In this document: piece after piece, positions 1 to 13,000 of the stretch | Position numbering within the stretch: position 1 is the stretch's first letter | Layout of the letters: each line of letters starts with the position of its first letter | NCBI GenBank assembly: GCA_008828725.1 | Contig: MEHQ01003153.1 | Location: 336,146-400,145 of the forward strand | Source of the DNA: Saccharina japonica | Taxonomy: Eukaryota > Sar > Phaeophyceae > Laminariales > Laminariaceae | Direction: 5' to 3' | DNA: 64,000 nt | Notes under the pieces: generated by a model | Database searches by the model: none | Told to the model about the DNA's origin: nothing | The model's input: the letters and a program-made list of their open reading frames with translations, nothing else | Position numbers and translations under genes: made by a program

Positions 1-125
1 AATAGTGTGGTTGCTTCCACGGTATTTGTGTGTCTGTACAAGAGCCATCTATTATGGGCAACCTATTCGCTACATTCTTACCGTAAAATCATATTGTATC
101 AATCGGTTGCTATTACATTGATCCC

Positions 126-622
126 GACAATATCTACGGATGCACAGCGGGACCAACCTATATTGGGTAACAGCAGTAGCCATTGATGAACACTTTTCTG
201 GGGGCAGTTATAGCAGCAATATGTGCAACGTATCTGCTTTCTATTGTTCAGAGTGTAAACACGTCCCGATATCCTCTGTTCCGTGATTGTATTTTCCATT
301 GCCCAAAACATCAACAGCGTATCCGTTGTTGCCGACAATATCCATCGATGAACAGAATTGCCAGTCTATTGTCTATTGCGGTTGACAATGTCCAGTATCA
401 ACAACAATAAATAGATGGCGAGGCGTCTATCGATAGCAATTGCCAACGGCGATAGATTGTGCAATCTATCCATCGATAGCCATTCTCCGCCACAACAGAT
501 TCAGCAAGGTCCCCATTCATACATATTGTCCACCCACCACAATGGGTTCTGCCGGCTACCTATCGATGGCCGTTGCCGGGCCCGATAGATTGGGCAAGTA
601 ACCAATCGATAGACATTACGGG
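126..622. repeat. Degenerate ATCGAT-rich direct repeats
   Basis: Related words recur, such as GACAATATCCATCGATGAACAG-like strings near 129 and 334. A longer unit near 428 (CTATCGATAGCAATTGCCAA) returns near 559 as CTATCGATGGCCGTTGCCGG, each followed by CGATAGATTG and a GCAA. The pattern suggests an old, diverged tandem or dispersed repeat. No coding potential is seen. Confidence 0.4.
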
Positions 623-641
623 AGAAAGTAGAGTATTCCAC

Positions 642-980
642 TTTTTTTTTTTTTTTTTTTTTTTCCCCATCCCATTCATTATCTTCGCACTTCCGTCTTT
701 CTCCCTCCCTAGTCGTAACTCAGATCCGGGGTCACAAAGTAGGCTCCTCTCCATCCTCCCCCACTACGGTTCTTGCCTTGATTTTTTATCGCGCAGAGGG
801 TTCAGCCTTCCCAACGCTCGTCGATTTTCATCGAATTTTGCTAACTCACGCTCTCACGCTTTCAGCTATTAATAGTCAAGTTTTTTTGCGAGAAAAAGTC
901 CCTTCGAGCACGGGGGGGCTCGAACTCGTGACCTTGACGCTAACAAGTTTCGTGGTTACCTGCTAGCCCACCGGGGCGAC
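642..980 (-). mobile_element. tRNA-derived SINE, copy 1
   Basis: Read on the minus strand, the element starts with a tRNA-like head. It has an A-box-like TGGGCTAGCAGG and a B-box-like GAGTTCGAGCCCC, then a shared body containing AACCGTAGTGGGGGAGGA and GGATCTGAGTTACGACT, and it ends in a run of 23 A (plus-strand T run 642-664). Body and head match copies at 13.1 kb and 48.8-49.2 kb. The poly(A) tail and internal Pol III boxes are what SINEs show. This copy has the most divergent head of the three. No clear target-site duplication was found. Confidence 0.75.
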
Positions 981-982
981 CA

Positions 983-1567
983 CTGTACCATATGATATTG
1001 CTATCGCAATGGTCATTTACTGTTTTCCTGGCCATGATTTTATTATACATATACCTGGTACACACCGGTATACACGAATCGATTGGCAGCTTTTCAGCAC
1101 GATTCCCTTGTGTTGCATTGATGCTGTGACTCGCGTACGAAACCAATGTCAAGGGCAGCTGTCATGACATCTCAGTGTTCAGCGTCGCGGACCCTATAAA
1201 CACATACCGTCGATCTCGAACGCAGGGAGAGGTCTAAACGAACGCGATCAACAGGTGGAAACAATACCGCCCCTAAGTCCAATCAAGCGTGGTCCCGATT
1301 TGGCTGTTACTCTATATTTTCGCTACAGCGAGAGTTTGCTGAACGTTCCTTCGGTTCCGCCCTTCTCGGTCGACACACGACCCTTTGCTCGCGAGAGGGT
1401 GTATTTCGTCGTAGGGAATGCGAGACCGATCTACCGCTGGCTACGGTGACCCAGTTAAAGTAGTTGCTACTTGTTGGTGTGCTCTTTGTTGCCGAAGAAG
1501 TTGCTTGCTCATATCCGTCGAGGTTGGTTTACCTGTTACCTATGGCGATGTCGTATTTGCTGCGCAG
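983..1567. other. No gene recognised upstream of first visible exon
   Basis: No repeat exon, signal peptide or promoter motif is convincing here. The reading frame of the first exon stays open upstream to about 1418. That stretch does not resemble the repeat and is better read as intron ending in TTTGCTGCGCAG. The gene's true 5' exons therefore probably lie before the window. Confidence 0.4.
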
Positions 1568-1735
1568 GCAGGAACATCGGAGACCGACCATCTATACGGT
1601 GGCTTATTCGGCTCCAATGGGACCTACGTGTTTGCAGGCAGCACGCGGGGAAGCTGGAGCGGTACGAATGCTGGGGAATATGACTGGACAGCTTTCAAAG
1701 TGGACACCCAAGGACAAATTGTCTGGAGTTGGCAG
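1568..1735 (+). CDS. Receptor kinase exon: SBBP-like repeat 1
   Basis: The exon is 168 nt, exactly 56 codons, between acceptor GCTGCGCAG and donor GTGAAT. It encodes a unit of the form xGT-x2-D...G-S-N-G-T...FAGSTRG-W-G-N-G-Y-DW-A-KVD-G-VWSWQ. This is the pattern of SBBP beta-propeller repeats of secreted proteins: an NG turn, AGxTxGxW, then DxxxxKxDxxGxxxW. It is the first visible blade. The donor falls directly after the WSWQ end of the repeat, as in the sibling exons. Whether further blades or the signal peptide lie upstream cannot be seen. Confidence 0.8.
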
Positions 1736-4700
1736 GTGAATGCTGCACGAGCTGGCCATAAACCAGTGAAACACAATAGGTTTGAAAAAACGACCTGGAC
1801 TGTGGTGGTCGGACATAAGCGGCCAGGTATCAGTGACGACATCACACGTTGCCACTATACACGTAGCGTTGAAGCCGGAAGAAAGCGCTTTTAAAGTGTC
1901 GTGTTCTTGAAGAAGTGGACACCAGCATTACACGTCATTTCCATGCAGTACACACCTGTCAAGTATACCCTTCCCCGCATTTATTGATCACACCACCGCA
2001 TGACATCCTCGTCCGCAGGCGTTCCCATCCGATCTACACATGCAATCGTCCCCGAGAAAGATGTACGTCGCTTATGATACTACATTGCCTAGCGAACGGC
2101 ACCCCCCAGTCTTTATTGGCGGCGGTCTCGGTGTGAAATATTTGTGATCGTCGCGCTCACTTTGTCCTCGCCAGATTATACACGCGAAACAAATACTCTC
2201 TAGAAAGGAATATTATCGGGTGGATCGGCCATGATTTAAACTTTGTAACAACGTGCGAGACGATCGACGCCAACACAGTTACGTCCATGCCTTAGACCTT
2301 GTTGATTGCGGTATTCTACATAATCTTCGCACGATGTGGGCTAATCCCAATCCACAGTATATCCTTGGTATTTACCCACGAAACAGCCTGTTTCATTCCT
2401 AACCATAAATTGTTGAAACAATGTGTTGCTGTTTGGGTTTTAACCGCAATTTTGGAACAATCCGTGGAAAAGGGGTTTTGTAGAGATGGCACCGCCTCCA
2501 TGCCGTGTCTCGTTTCTAAACGATTTTGCATGCCTTCAAAAGTGCCAAGTGGAACAATTACTCAACGAAAGATCATGGGTTCAAACCCTCACTCCTTCGG
2601 CCAACCCCTAAAAAACCAGATGTGATTACGAACGAAAAAATGCACGAGATTCCTATGCCCCGGTATACAAGATAGGTATACATTTTCGTATTTCGAACAC
2701 ATGTGCGCCGCAGGATGCGGGTAGAACCGTTTGATCAAGTATTACTCTTTATGCGCGTAGTCCACGGTGGATTGTGTCTGTTACTCTAAGGGCATCCAAA
2801 CAACCAAATTGACACGTCGCATATTTTTTGTTTCACTTTAGACAGTGGGAGGGGAGGTACTCTAAACCCAAAAAAAAGAAATTGAAATCCAAAACAACGT
2901 TTTTTTCGTAGTTCCCTGTGATCACAACGCTCCGGTTGGTTTTCCATTCTGATCTCTGGGGGAGTGACTTTTTCGGGGCTCCCTTGGATACTCGAGCTAT
3001 TTTAGTCTCTCGTCACATGCCTTGTTGTCTTGTGCACTTCAATGCATCGAACCATGTTAGTGAGGCCTTTTCGCTGTCCCCTACAGTACAAGTAGCCACT
3101 GCCCGGCTTAACATCATACATCCACAAGAAAGAAGCAGCCCACGAGAGCAAGGGGACCAAAGCCCGACAATGCGCGAACAATACCTTAGCGTACAGTAGT
3201 TCCCCCAGCCGAGATTAGAGATGCCAACGGTTGGACTTCGGTACCGCTCAATCAACAAATATAGGGTTTATGTTGTATGTCAACCTCAGACTTGTAAGAA
3301 TCTACCAATTCATCGGCCTTTGCGTGCGTAGAGGTTCGCCTCCCCTTCCGCAGCAGGATGTTGAAACTACCGTATATCCCCGTTGATTCACATGGGCATT
3401 ATGAATAGGACGAAGAATAGCACCCAATGAGACATACATGGGTCACATAAGGAGTGGGTTCCCGGGGATATTGAGATATCCCTTCGAAAACGTAGTAACT
3501 ACTGTAGGATAGGACACCTGGTACTTCGGAAGGTGGTGGATGCGTCCGACGGTTGTCGACCGCCGCTTCAAGGGGGCTAATCCCCTACTTTGCGCTTCCG
3601 GCGTTGTTTTTTGCCTCCTCTTCCCCTACGTAGTGACCTGCTTTCGGGGGAAACCCTGCACGCCAGAACAAAAGCTGCCTAAACCCTACATGTAGCCCCC
3701 CTCAGATCTTCCCATCCATCCTACTGTAGTATATTGTGTTGTGTCAAACTCCAGGAGCAGCCTGGGTTCATCATCAATGCGTCCCCGGGATGCTTCTTGA
3801 CTACAGTGCAAAAAAATGTGCGCTGGTTTGTTCGACAGAATGGCACTGGTATAACTGAAGTGGTCCAGGCCGTGGCGATGGCAGAAGACGAATCCATCGT
3901 CCTAGTAGGACATCGCTGGAATTCTGACGGCTTTCTCGCTACCAAGCTCGATGTTGATGGTGCCCAGCTGTGGCAGTGGGAGGTGAGGCATCTCCTCTCG
4001 TGGTACATGCGTGCGAATCAAACGAGGTACAACAGCATATTCGAACCACATAATCAACTTGCTTCAACCATGTCCGGTAGACCTTGCTCAAGCCTCCGAT
4101 TGGGTGGTTATGTACCCGGCATGAACGGGCTAATACGAGCACTGCTTAGTGTGACGGTCCATCGATATCTCCTGGAAACCCGGTACTTGCTTAGTATCCT
4201 CCCATGTACGAGGGCAAACACCATCTGCCATCGTTGAGGCGATGAACTGGCTAGACAATTACCTGAGACGGTAGAGTACTGACTGGATTTCTGCGGCACT
4301 TACAACCTTTTCACACCTCGGATAACGTATCACTTAACGTTTCACTAGTGGTACCCCGAACCACGCCAGGGCGGGGCCGGTATGATAGCGGACAGGAACA
4401 AAAATACAAAACAATAACTGGGTCACGATCCACACACACGCAGTCAACCACGTATCAACCGACCCACCGACACCCACCCATCCACACCCACCCACTCTCC
4501 CCCGGAAATAGAGTCAATTAATTATTTTCGGAGTTCGGGCACACGATCGGGCACACGATATGAAGACAACAACAACAACAGAAACCAAAATTCAAAATAG
4601 GGACTGGGTCACGATCCACACACGCCGTCAACCTCGTATCAAGCGACCCACCGACACCAACCCACTCACACCAACCCACCCACCCACTCTCACGTACTTA

Positions 4701-6977
4701 CCGAAATCTACTCACTCACACCCACCCACCCAACCACCGACCCACCCACCCAACCACGTACGTGCGCACCAACCGATCGACACGCACGCACCAACCGATC
4801 CACCCATCCACAATCTACTACAACAACAGCAGAGTGAAATCAGTATACAGCAGCACCAGTACGTGCAGCACTAATAGTAGTAGTCCTTATTTAACCCATC
4901 TACAGCAGCAATAGCAGCAACAGCAGCAGCAATCCAGCAAAACGACTCGTACGTACGTACAGCGGACACAAACATAACGCCGGCATGAATGCGCAGCCCT
5001 TGTACGTACAGCAGTGTAAACAAATCGCCGGCATGGATGCACAGCCCTTGGACGTACAAACAAACGCCGGCATGGGTGCGCAGCCCTTGTACGTACAGCA
5101 GTGTAAACAAAATGTCAGCATGGATGCACAGCCCTTGTACGTACAGCAGAGGCTTTTTTTTCTTTTTTGTTTTGGTCGATTTTTTTAAGTATGGGCTTTT
5201 TTTATTTCGAAATTAGTGTATAAACCGCTAAGTCGCGAAGTTATGGGCCGATATCGATTCTGACCGAAGTTCTGGAGATCCATATTTTCACATCTGGGGG
5301 ACTCTTAAACAAAAAAAAAACTTGATTTTTGTACGGCCAAAAAGTTACTTGATTTTAGTGTTGAGACTTGATTTTAGTATGGAGTATTTTTATCTTGATT
5401 TTAGTGTGGGATTAGACGCCGGGCCGCAAAGCCCTCCGAATACACTGTGAACCCCTCCCCTCCCGCGGATCTGCCCCGTTCCAGGGGACGGAGCGAGCCG
5501 TCCCCGGGAGGCCGCCTCCCCCCGATCCCCTCTGGCCGAGTTCGGCACCGGGGCCCGTTCTCTCGCCGGGGTCGCCGAGGGCCGACGCGTGGGGCGGGCA
5601 GGGCGGTGGTGCCGGGCCGATCGGGGTCGGGTGGCGTGCGGTAGAGCCGGTCTCACGCGGGGCATACCGAAACCGGTATAGTCCTGAAGATCCGAAACGA
5701 CATCACCATCACCATCACCATCACTACCGGAGCGTATTATATAATAAGGATGTGATGTTATGCGCCAGCAGAAAAAATCGTAATATTACTTTAATACGTT
5801 AAACAACCTTTTCGTCAAATTAAGTCTCTAGCTTTTGATTGAGTCTCACGTATAATTCGAATACGTCAAATGAGCGTGTTATCATAAAACATTAAACCCC
5901 ATTGCTTAGTCCCAACAAGGGAATCGGAGACACTTTTTTTAACGCATTTCATTCATTATTGTTGTTCTTGACAGTCGGAACATCGATTACATACAGCAGT
6001 ATGTATAGTACCTGTATGCAAACACCATACGTACGTACGTACGTGGAAACATGGTTTAACGCGCGTATCATCGTATACTGTCTGCTGTACGAGGTATGCC
6101 ATATTCCTTCTGCACTAGAAACAGTACGAAGTGTACGCGGATTAAGATGGTAAAGACTAACCGGAGGGATTACTGTTCAGCTGTAAGTCTGTATTCATAT
6201 TATAAAAATCGTAATGCTCTTATTGAGGGCTGGAAGATTCCTTGGGCTCACTGAAAACTAAGTTAAAAGGTCATTTCAATTCTTCAAAATATAATCCTCA
6301 CATCATTCTATTTTGTCTGCAGATTATTCTGAACATTCGCAGCCCGTTGTTCATCAGTCAACGCATTACCCGTCTATCAGATTTATCGAAACAAACGCTC
6401 TGTTATGGTTTCGATTAAAAGGGTTCAGCTGTTCACGATTAATGCGAGCATTGAAAAAAAAAGCTACTCGCGATTAGTATCATTATCATATTTGCCAGCC
6501 GACAATGTACAGCATGAGCTCAAACGTTGATCACCCATATAACACTCCCGCATACAGAAAATCACGGAAACAAAGGAAGTATCATCTCTCTGCACAAAAG
6601 CTACTCCCTTCCAGCATGAGCTTTGGCTACTGATACATACAACACTTACTTATCGGGCATTTAGGCTGCGCGCATGGCCATGTAATGGTATGGGCTAGGA
6701 AGGCCGGTAATTACCTCTGCACAGGTAATTGATCCGTTTTCGTATAACTTGGATGGCATTCGTATTCGGTATTCGGGGTATTTATAATATCTGTGGGCCA
6801 TACTTGAAGCCCATCCCGAGCAGATGTCATCTGGCTCGGGGATTAATAAAAGCTGCTTCTCTTCTACGCTTGACTCTACGGAAAGTGAGTAACACCAAGG
6901 ATGCTTAATAGACAAACCGGCAAGGGGATACTCTGTGTCTCACCCAGTCTTATCACATAGTAGTACATTATAGTAGC

Positions 6978-7048
<71 letters not shown>

Positions 7049-10000
7049 AAGTGGCGGCCGCATTTAAGAAATATTGATTTGGGAAAAATACTCGTACGAG
7101 GCTCAGATTAGCACGAATATTGAAACAAATTGGCCGAGAAACATAAAACGTTAGAAACTAAATAAGAAATTCAGCCTCGACCACATCTTGACGTTTCTTA
7201 ATAGCCCTCTGTACTATCTAATGCCACATGTTTTATAGATGAGGACAAAGAAAAGAACCATGAAGGTCTCTTCGTGTCGTTTGTCCGCCATGGTCGGCAC
7301 GATTTACCAGCCCATAAAAATTATGAACTGAAGTGCAGTGTAGTGCAACAACAGTATATATAGTATCATACCTAAAGTGTACGTAGGTATGTACTACCAC
7401 AGATACCGGGTATTCGCCATCCGATTAGCGTTTTGCACTATGTTATCATTTACCAGATAGATTTTGTTTGTTCCACGAGACAAGACGCGGCGCGCAGCTT
7501 GAGCCAGTAGGAGGTGTGCCGTAAACAGGCAGCGGTGCTGCTGCCGTGTGTGTGGACTCCGGAGACATCCCGCCGAAGGTCGTTATGTTTGCCTCATAGG
7601 CACTACTTACCATCACTCATTATTATTACGTATGTATACGATACGACCTATCTCGCACGTGTTGAAAGAAATAATAAGGCAAATAAAATAAATACAAAAC
7701 AGGAAACACAAGACGTATAATATGATACAAGTAACTTTTGCGTATAATATACCGCTCATATTATGTTGTTCGTTGTTCGTACCGATACCTGTTGTAGTCG
7801 ATATTCCGACTGTCAAGAACAACAATAATAATGAATGAAATGCGTTAAAAAAAGTGACTCCGATTCCCTTGTTGGAACTAAGCAATGGGTTTCATTTTTT
7901 ATGATAACACGCTTATTTAACGTACTCGTATTATACGTGAGACTCAATCAAAAGGTAGAGACTCAATTTGACGAAAAGGTTGTTGTACGTACGTATGATG
8001 TTTGCATACAGGTACTATACATACTGTATACATACTGCTGTATGTAATCCATGTTCCGACTGTCAAGAACAACAATAATGAATGAAATGCGTTAAAAAAA
8101 GTGTATCCGATTCCCTTGTTGGGACTAAGCAATGGGGTTTAATTTTTTATGATAACACGCTTATTTGACGTATTCGTATTAAACGTGAGACTCAATCAAA
8201 AGCTAGAGACTCAATTTGACAAAAAGGTTGTTAAGTTATCTAATTTCCGAATGTTGTGACAACATAGTGTTAGTTCGTTACGATATTGGCGGGCGATCGC
8301 GTAACATTATGTTAACAGTGTTGCCTTGATGTCGTGATGACCGCAGTATAATAAGTGTTACAAGCACAGTGTTAAGGGGCCCCTTCGGTCATGATGAAAC
8401 ACGAGTCTTCCATCGTTGAAAAATATATTTTTTTCGTTTTTTTTACAGCAGCAATACTATTTCTGGTATAATAACAGCATATCAGTACTCCTTACGGAAA
8501 ACGGCATAGCTCCAGTTTTAATGCTCAGGTTTTCGCCCATAGAGTATTTGCAAAGAGCTTAGACCATGGTCGACATTTTTGTATCGGGAGGCATATCGAT
8601 CAGACGCCTTGGTCGTCACGAAAAGTACATCTAAAGAGGCACTAATCCTTCGGGAGGCATATCGATCAGACGCCGTGGTTGTCACGAAAAGTACCTCTAA
8701 AGAGACACTTTTCCTTAAGGATTAGTGCCTCTTTAGAGACACTTTTCGTGACGACCAAGGCGTCTGATCGATATGCCTCCCGATACACAAATGTTGACCA
8801 TGGTCTAGGCTCTTTGCCAATACTCGATGGGCGAAAACCTGAGCATTTAGAACTGGAGCTATGCCGTTTTCCGTAAGGAGTACGACGTACTGATATGCTG
8901 TTATTATACCAGAAATAGTATTGCTGCTGTAAAAAAAACGAAAAAAATATATTTTTCAACGATGGAAGACTCGTGTTTCATCATGACCGAAGGGGCCCGT
9001 TAAGGTAGGCAGCCCATAGCGAGTAACGCTATGTCAGTGTGTTACCGAAATTCCTAGTTGCCATCGTAACGCACGTTATAGGGATAACGCACATGGCCAA
9101 TGAAGCGTTAACATTATGTTACCGTGTTATAGATATCAGCCCGCAGCGAGTAGCGTTATGTTAGTGTGTTAGCGGAATTCTTACTTGCTGCCGTAACACA
9201 CTTTAGACGGAAAACGTACATGGTTCCATTAGAATTTTACATACCCGCAACACTATGTATGTGTTAGTGTGTTAGCGGAGTTACCAATATTACCTAAGCA
9301 TTGTGTTACCGTGTTAGCGACACCAGCCCGTAGCGAGTAACATTCTGTTAGCATGTTACCTTATTCCTACTTGCTACCTCGGCACACTTCAGACTGATGA
9401 CGTGCATGACCAATTAAACGCCTACATAACACTATCATCTTAATATGTTAGCGGAATTCCTAGTGGGTATATATAGTACATAGATACAGTAGGTAGGTTG
9501 TTCGTGGTATGGGGGGGTACAATTAATTATTTTAGCGAAAGAGGGAAAATAATATCCTAACACACGTTAGAGGGTTAGCGTAGGTATGTATATAGCCAAT
9601 AAAACGTGGACATTACTATATGTTACCATAGCAGCGGCAGCAGCAGTCCGTATCGAGCGACGTTGTGTAGGGGTGTTAACAGAACTCTTGCTACCATAAT
9701 GTTATGGTACTGCTGACATGATGTGGAAACGTTTGGTAAATACCTGGTATCAGGTATAAGAATCGTATTGGTAGTACTTGGAAGGCGGTATCTTAGGTGG
9801 GAACCAGGGATGGTTCCCGATGGCTTTGTGCCATCTCGTCTTCTCAGTCGTTCATCACGCGAAAACGGAATAAACCTGCTCTTCTTCTATATCTACGCAA
9901 ACAACACACGTGAGTACCAACGAGTACCCGTTCCATAGGCTGACCTGGCTAGGGATACCCTGTCCTCTTATACCTAGCATCCTTACACTTGGCGTCGACG

Positions 10001-13000
10001 GCAGGACATGAGTTGCTGGCCGTGAGTTCGAATCTCACCTCCACCATGAAAACACTTTTTAAAGAAAAGTGAATTTCCTCATGTCATGAACCTGAAAAAT
10101 ACTCTCTGGGTCCCCATAACATTGGAACCGCGAGGCCAATTGGCTTTGACACGACGACCCGTATATCCGGTCTGTCCTGAATATCCCGCCGGTCCAGGGG
10201 GGGAGAGTGTTATAAGGCTTAGTTCGGGTAGGCGATCGGTTAACCTTTTACCAGTATAGCCCAACGGACTAAGACCTTAACAAATGGCGACGTCGGCAGA
10301 ACATGAGTTGCTGGCCGTGAGTTCGAATCTCACCATGCTGCATTGATCTCCGGGGCACTCCCCTCGCCACGGACTAGTGTCCAGGGTCACACTATCATAA
10401 CCATTCATATTGTCTCCGGCTCGCACGCTCGAAAAGAACAAATTATGGAATCGGTGGGAATCGAACCCCCGACCCTCCCTCGGGAATTACATAGCACTAA
10501 CCACTGAACCACGTAGTCACGTGACTCCTAGCATCCTTACAATAACTTACGTATAACGGACAGCGTACATATAACCAACTAAACGCTAATAGTATGTTAC
10601 TGGGCATGTGTTTGTTGAGTTCTACAGAACGAAACCCAATTCTGCGTATGAGTAGGTAACATTTTCCTAACCACAGCAAAACGTTTGGGCCGTGTCCCTA
10701 AGCCCGCGCTGCAGGTGGTATTGCCAGGCCCACCCTCCTACTGATGAGGGGACGAAGAAGCTCTGCTGCTGTAGATATCCTACAGCAGTAGGAGTGGTGG
10801 CACCTATGCTACGATACTATTTGTTGTTGTGGACACGTACGAATCGCAGGCGCAGAGTTTTCGTCTTCAAATTATGCTGAATATCAATACCGCTTTGGGG
10901 AACCAGGAGACACACAATATATCAAATACGTGTACAATGGGTTCAAGGGTTAGACCAACAAGCCGAGCGTAAAGCGACCTATACTGATGCTGTTGTTGCT
11001 GCTGTTCTGCTGCTGCTGTATGCTGACGATAAGTTTTGCTTGAATGAGGAAGAAAGAACTCAAACGGCACTTATATGTAGATGTTGATTCGCGTTGGTTC
11101 AGCACAATCAGTATCCCCCCAGCGTAAAGCATTGCAGGTTTGACTACTGCAGGTACTGAGGTCGCGCCTCGTATCCACGACGAATAAACTACTGCGAGTA
11201 GTAACTGTGTTACTGGGATGTCAGATGTCAGCAAAGTTGGATAACACGGCTACATTATGTTTCTCCGCGACGCCGCTTTACGCCTATCACATGTAACACT
11301 TGTTAAATCTCGGGAAGATCCAAAGGGTAACGTTGTAACATTATGTTGGAACAACTTCGGCCCCAACCGTAACACAGTAACATAATGTTACGGCCAGATT
11401 GATTATTGTAGTAACACCGTAACAAAATGTGAATATCAGATATATACTTACAGTAACACCGTAACATAATGTTAGGCAGACCTCAGCATTTAGGCTAACA
11501 TCCTAACATAATGTTACGTATCGGCCGGGAGTCATCCCACGGTAGGGGCGCAGCAGATTTTCTGAGCTCCTTATATCTCACCTGAAACATGACTTCGCAA
11601 ACATTCGCTCGCGAAACACGACCAAACCTCCGAATGCGGTAGTACAAAAACAACTATACCACTAAAATACTAACAGTATCCGGTGGTTACTCACGTGAGG
11701 AGCACACCGGTCAGAAAATATTGAGCCTAAAAGTGGTACCCCTACCGTGGGATTGCTCCCGGCTAAGACTGTAACGTATCTAACGTATGTTAAATGTTAC
11801 GTTATCCGACCTTAAGGCAATCAGACCGGGGGTCCGAATAACGTAGTGTTAGTAGTGCTGCTCACTACGTTAGTGTTATGTTAGTGTGTTATTTGTAACA
11901 CAATGTTAGGTTTAGTAGTGCTGGCCAACATGGTAACGTTATGTTAGGGTGTTATGGATAATACTCATTCGAAGGGTAACACGATGTCAGTGTGTTATGT
12001 CTAACACTCCGTGGGCAGTAACATAATGTTATCGTGTTAGTAAATCTACAGATATCGATCTGGGAATGTTAGAGCGATAACGTACGTGTTGAGTCAGAGC
12101 CTAACATTATGTTAAAGTGTTAGTTGAAGGACGGATCACGGCGTAACATAATGTTACTGTACCAGAGCTGAACGAGATCGAGCAGAAACATAACGTAAGG
12201 CGTGTGCACGTTTGTGGGTTTCCAATTAACACTGTGTTACCGCGTTACCGTGATTGCCCCTCCAGTGTTAACACTTTGTTAGAACGTTGCCACGTCCCCG
12301 TGTTAGGTCCCAAAACGTAGATAAATGTTATGCGAGTGTTACGTTATCCGAGCTGTGAACGTTTTTGACCCCACATTGTGTTCGACCGCTCCGAAACCCT
12401 TCTCCACACATGTTCGGCTAGGACGGCTCTGGAGAAGGGGATAAAGCTTACGCAGTTACCATGACGGACAACGATTCGGCAATAATAGCTGGGGCAACAG
12501 GCGGTTTCTGGAATGCGCGCAACCAGGGAGGCTCAGACTTCGCTGCGAGTAAACTGGGCGACAATGGAACGTTGCTCTGGAAATGGCAGGTTATAATGAT
12601 TTGTCGCGCATACTTTAGGTTGTTTACGCCTATTCTCGACCTTCGCGAGTATCTTTCTGCAGATCATTTTCGCGTCATAATGTTGTTTCCGTACTGTAAG
12701 AAGAGTGTGTTGCGCAGTAGTTCCTGGTATTGATGGCTTCACTTGTATGTGTCTAGAAGCAACCTATCAATCGACGTCAAAAGACTGGGTGTACCACATG
12801 ACCTACGAGATCCGCAGAGCTGGTAAAGTAGACCCCAGTTGTCGTGTTGATTATCGGCGGCCTCGAAGAAGAGAATATGGGGGTAGAAGGAGAAGAAGTA
12901 TATGTGGCAGAGTGCGTGATGCGCCATTCACGATTACAGGTCTCGACCGAAACAAAACATGAACACAGGAGGAGCACCCTCGAGGAAACTTGCAAAAGCG

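Noticed and set aside
1418..1567. In-frame upstream extension of the first propeller exon as coding
   Set aside because: It does not match the repeat family. A good acceptor at 1566-1567 gives an exon of exactly 168 nt, like its siblings.
2510..2610. A possible tRNA with GGGTTCAAACCC
   Set aside because: The T loop would have the wrong size and no acceptor or anticodon stem pairs. At most it is a decayed tRNA-like fragment.
4560..4874. A 104-codon Thr/Pro/His-rich plus-strand frame
   Set aside because: It is generated by the CACC/ACCC low-complexity tract in an intron.
4980..5150. A CRISPR-like array, from repeated units near 48 bp
   Set aside because: The units are contiguous tandem copies without unique spacers, in an intron of a eukaryotic gene.
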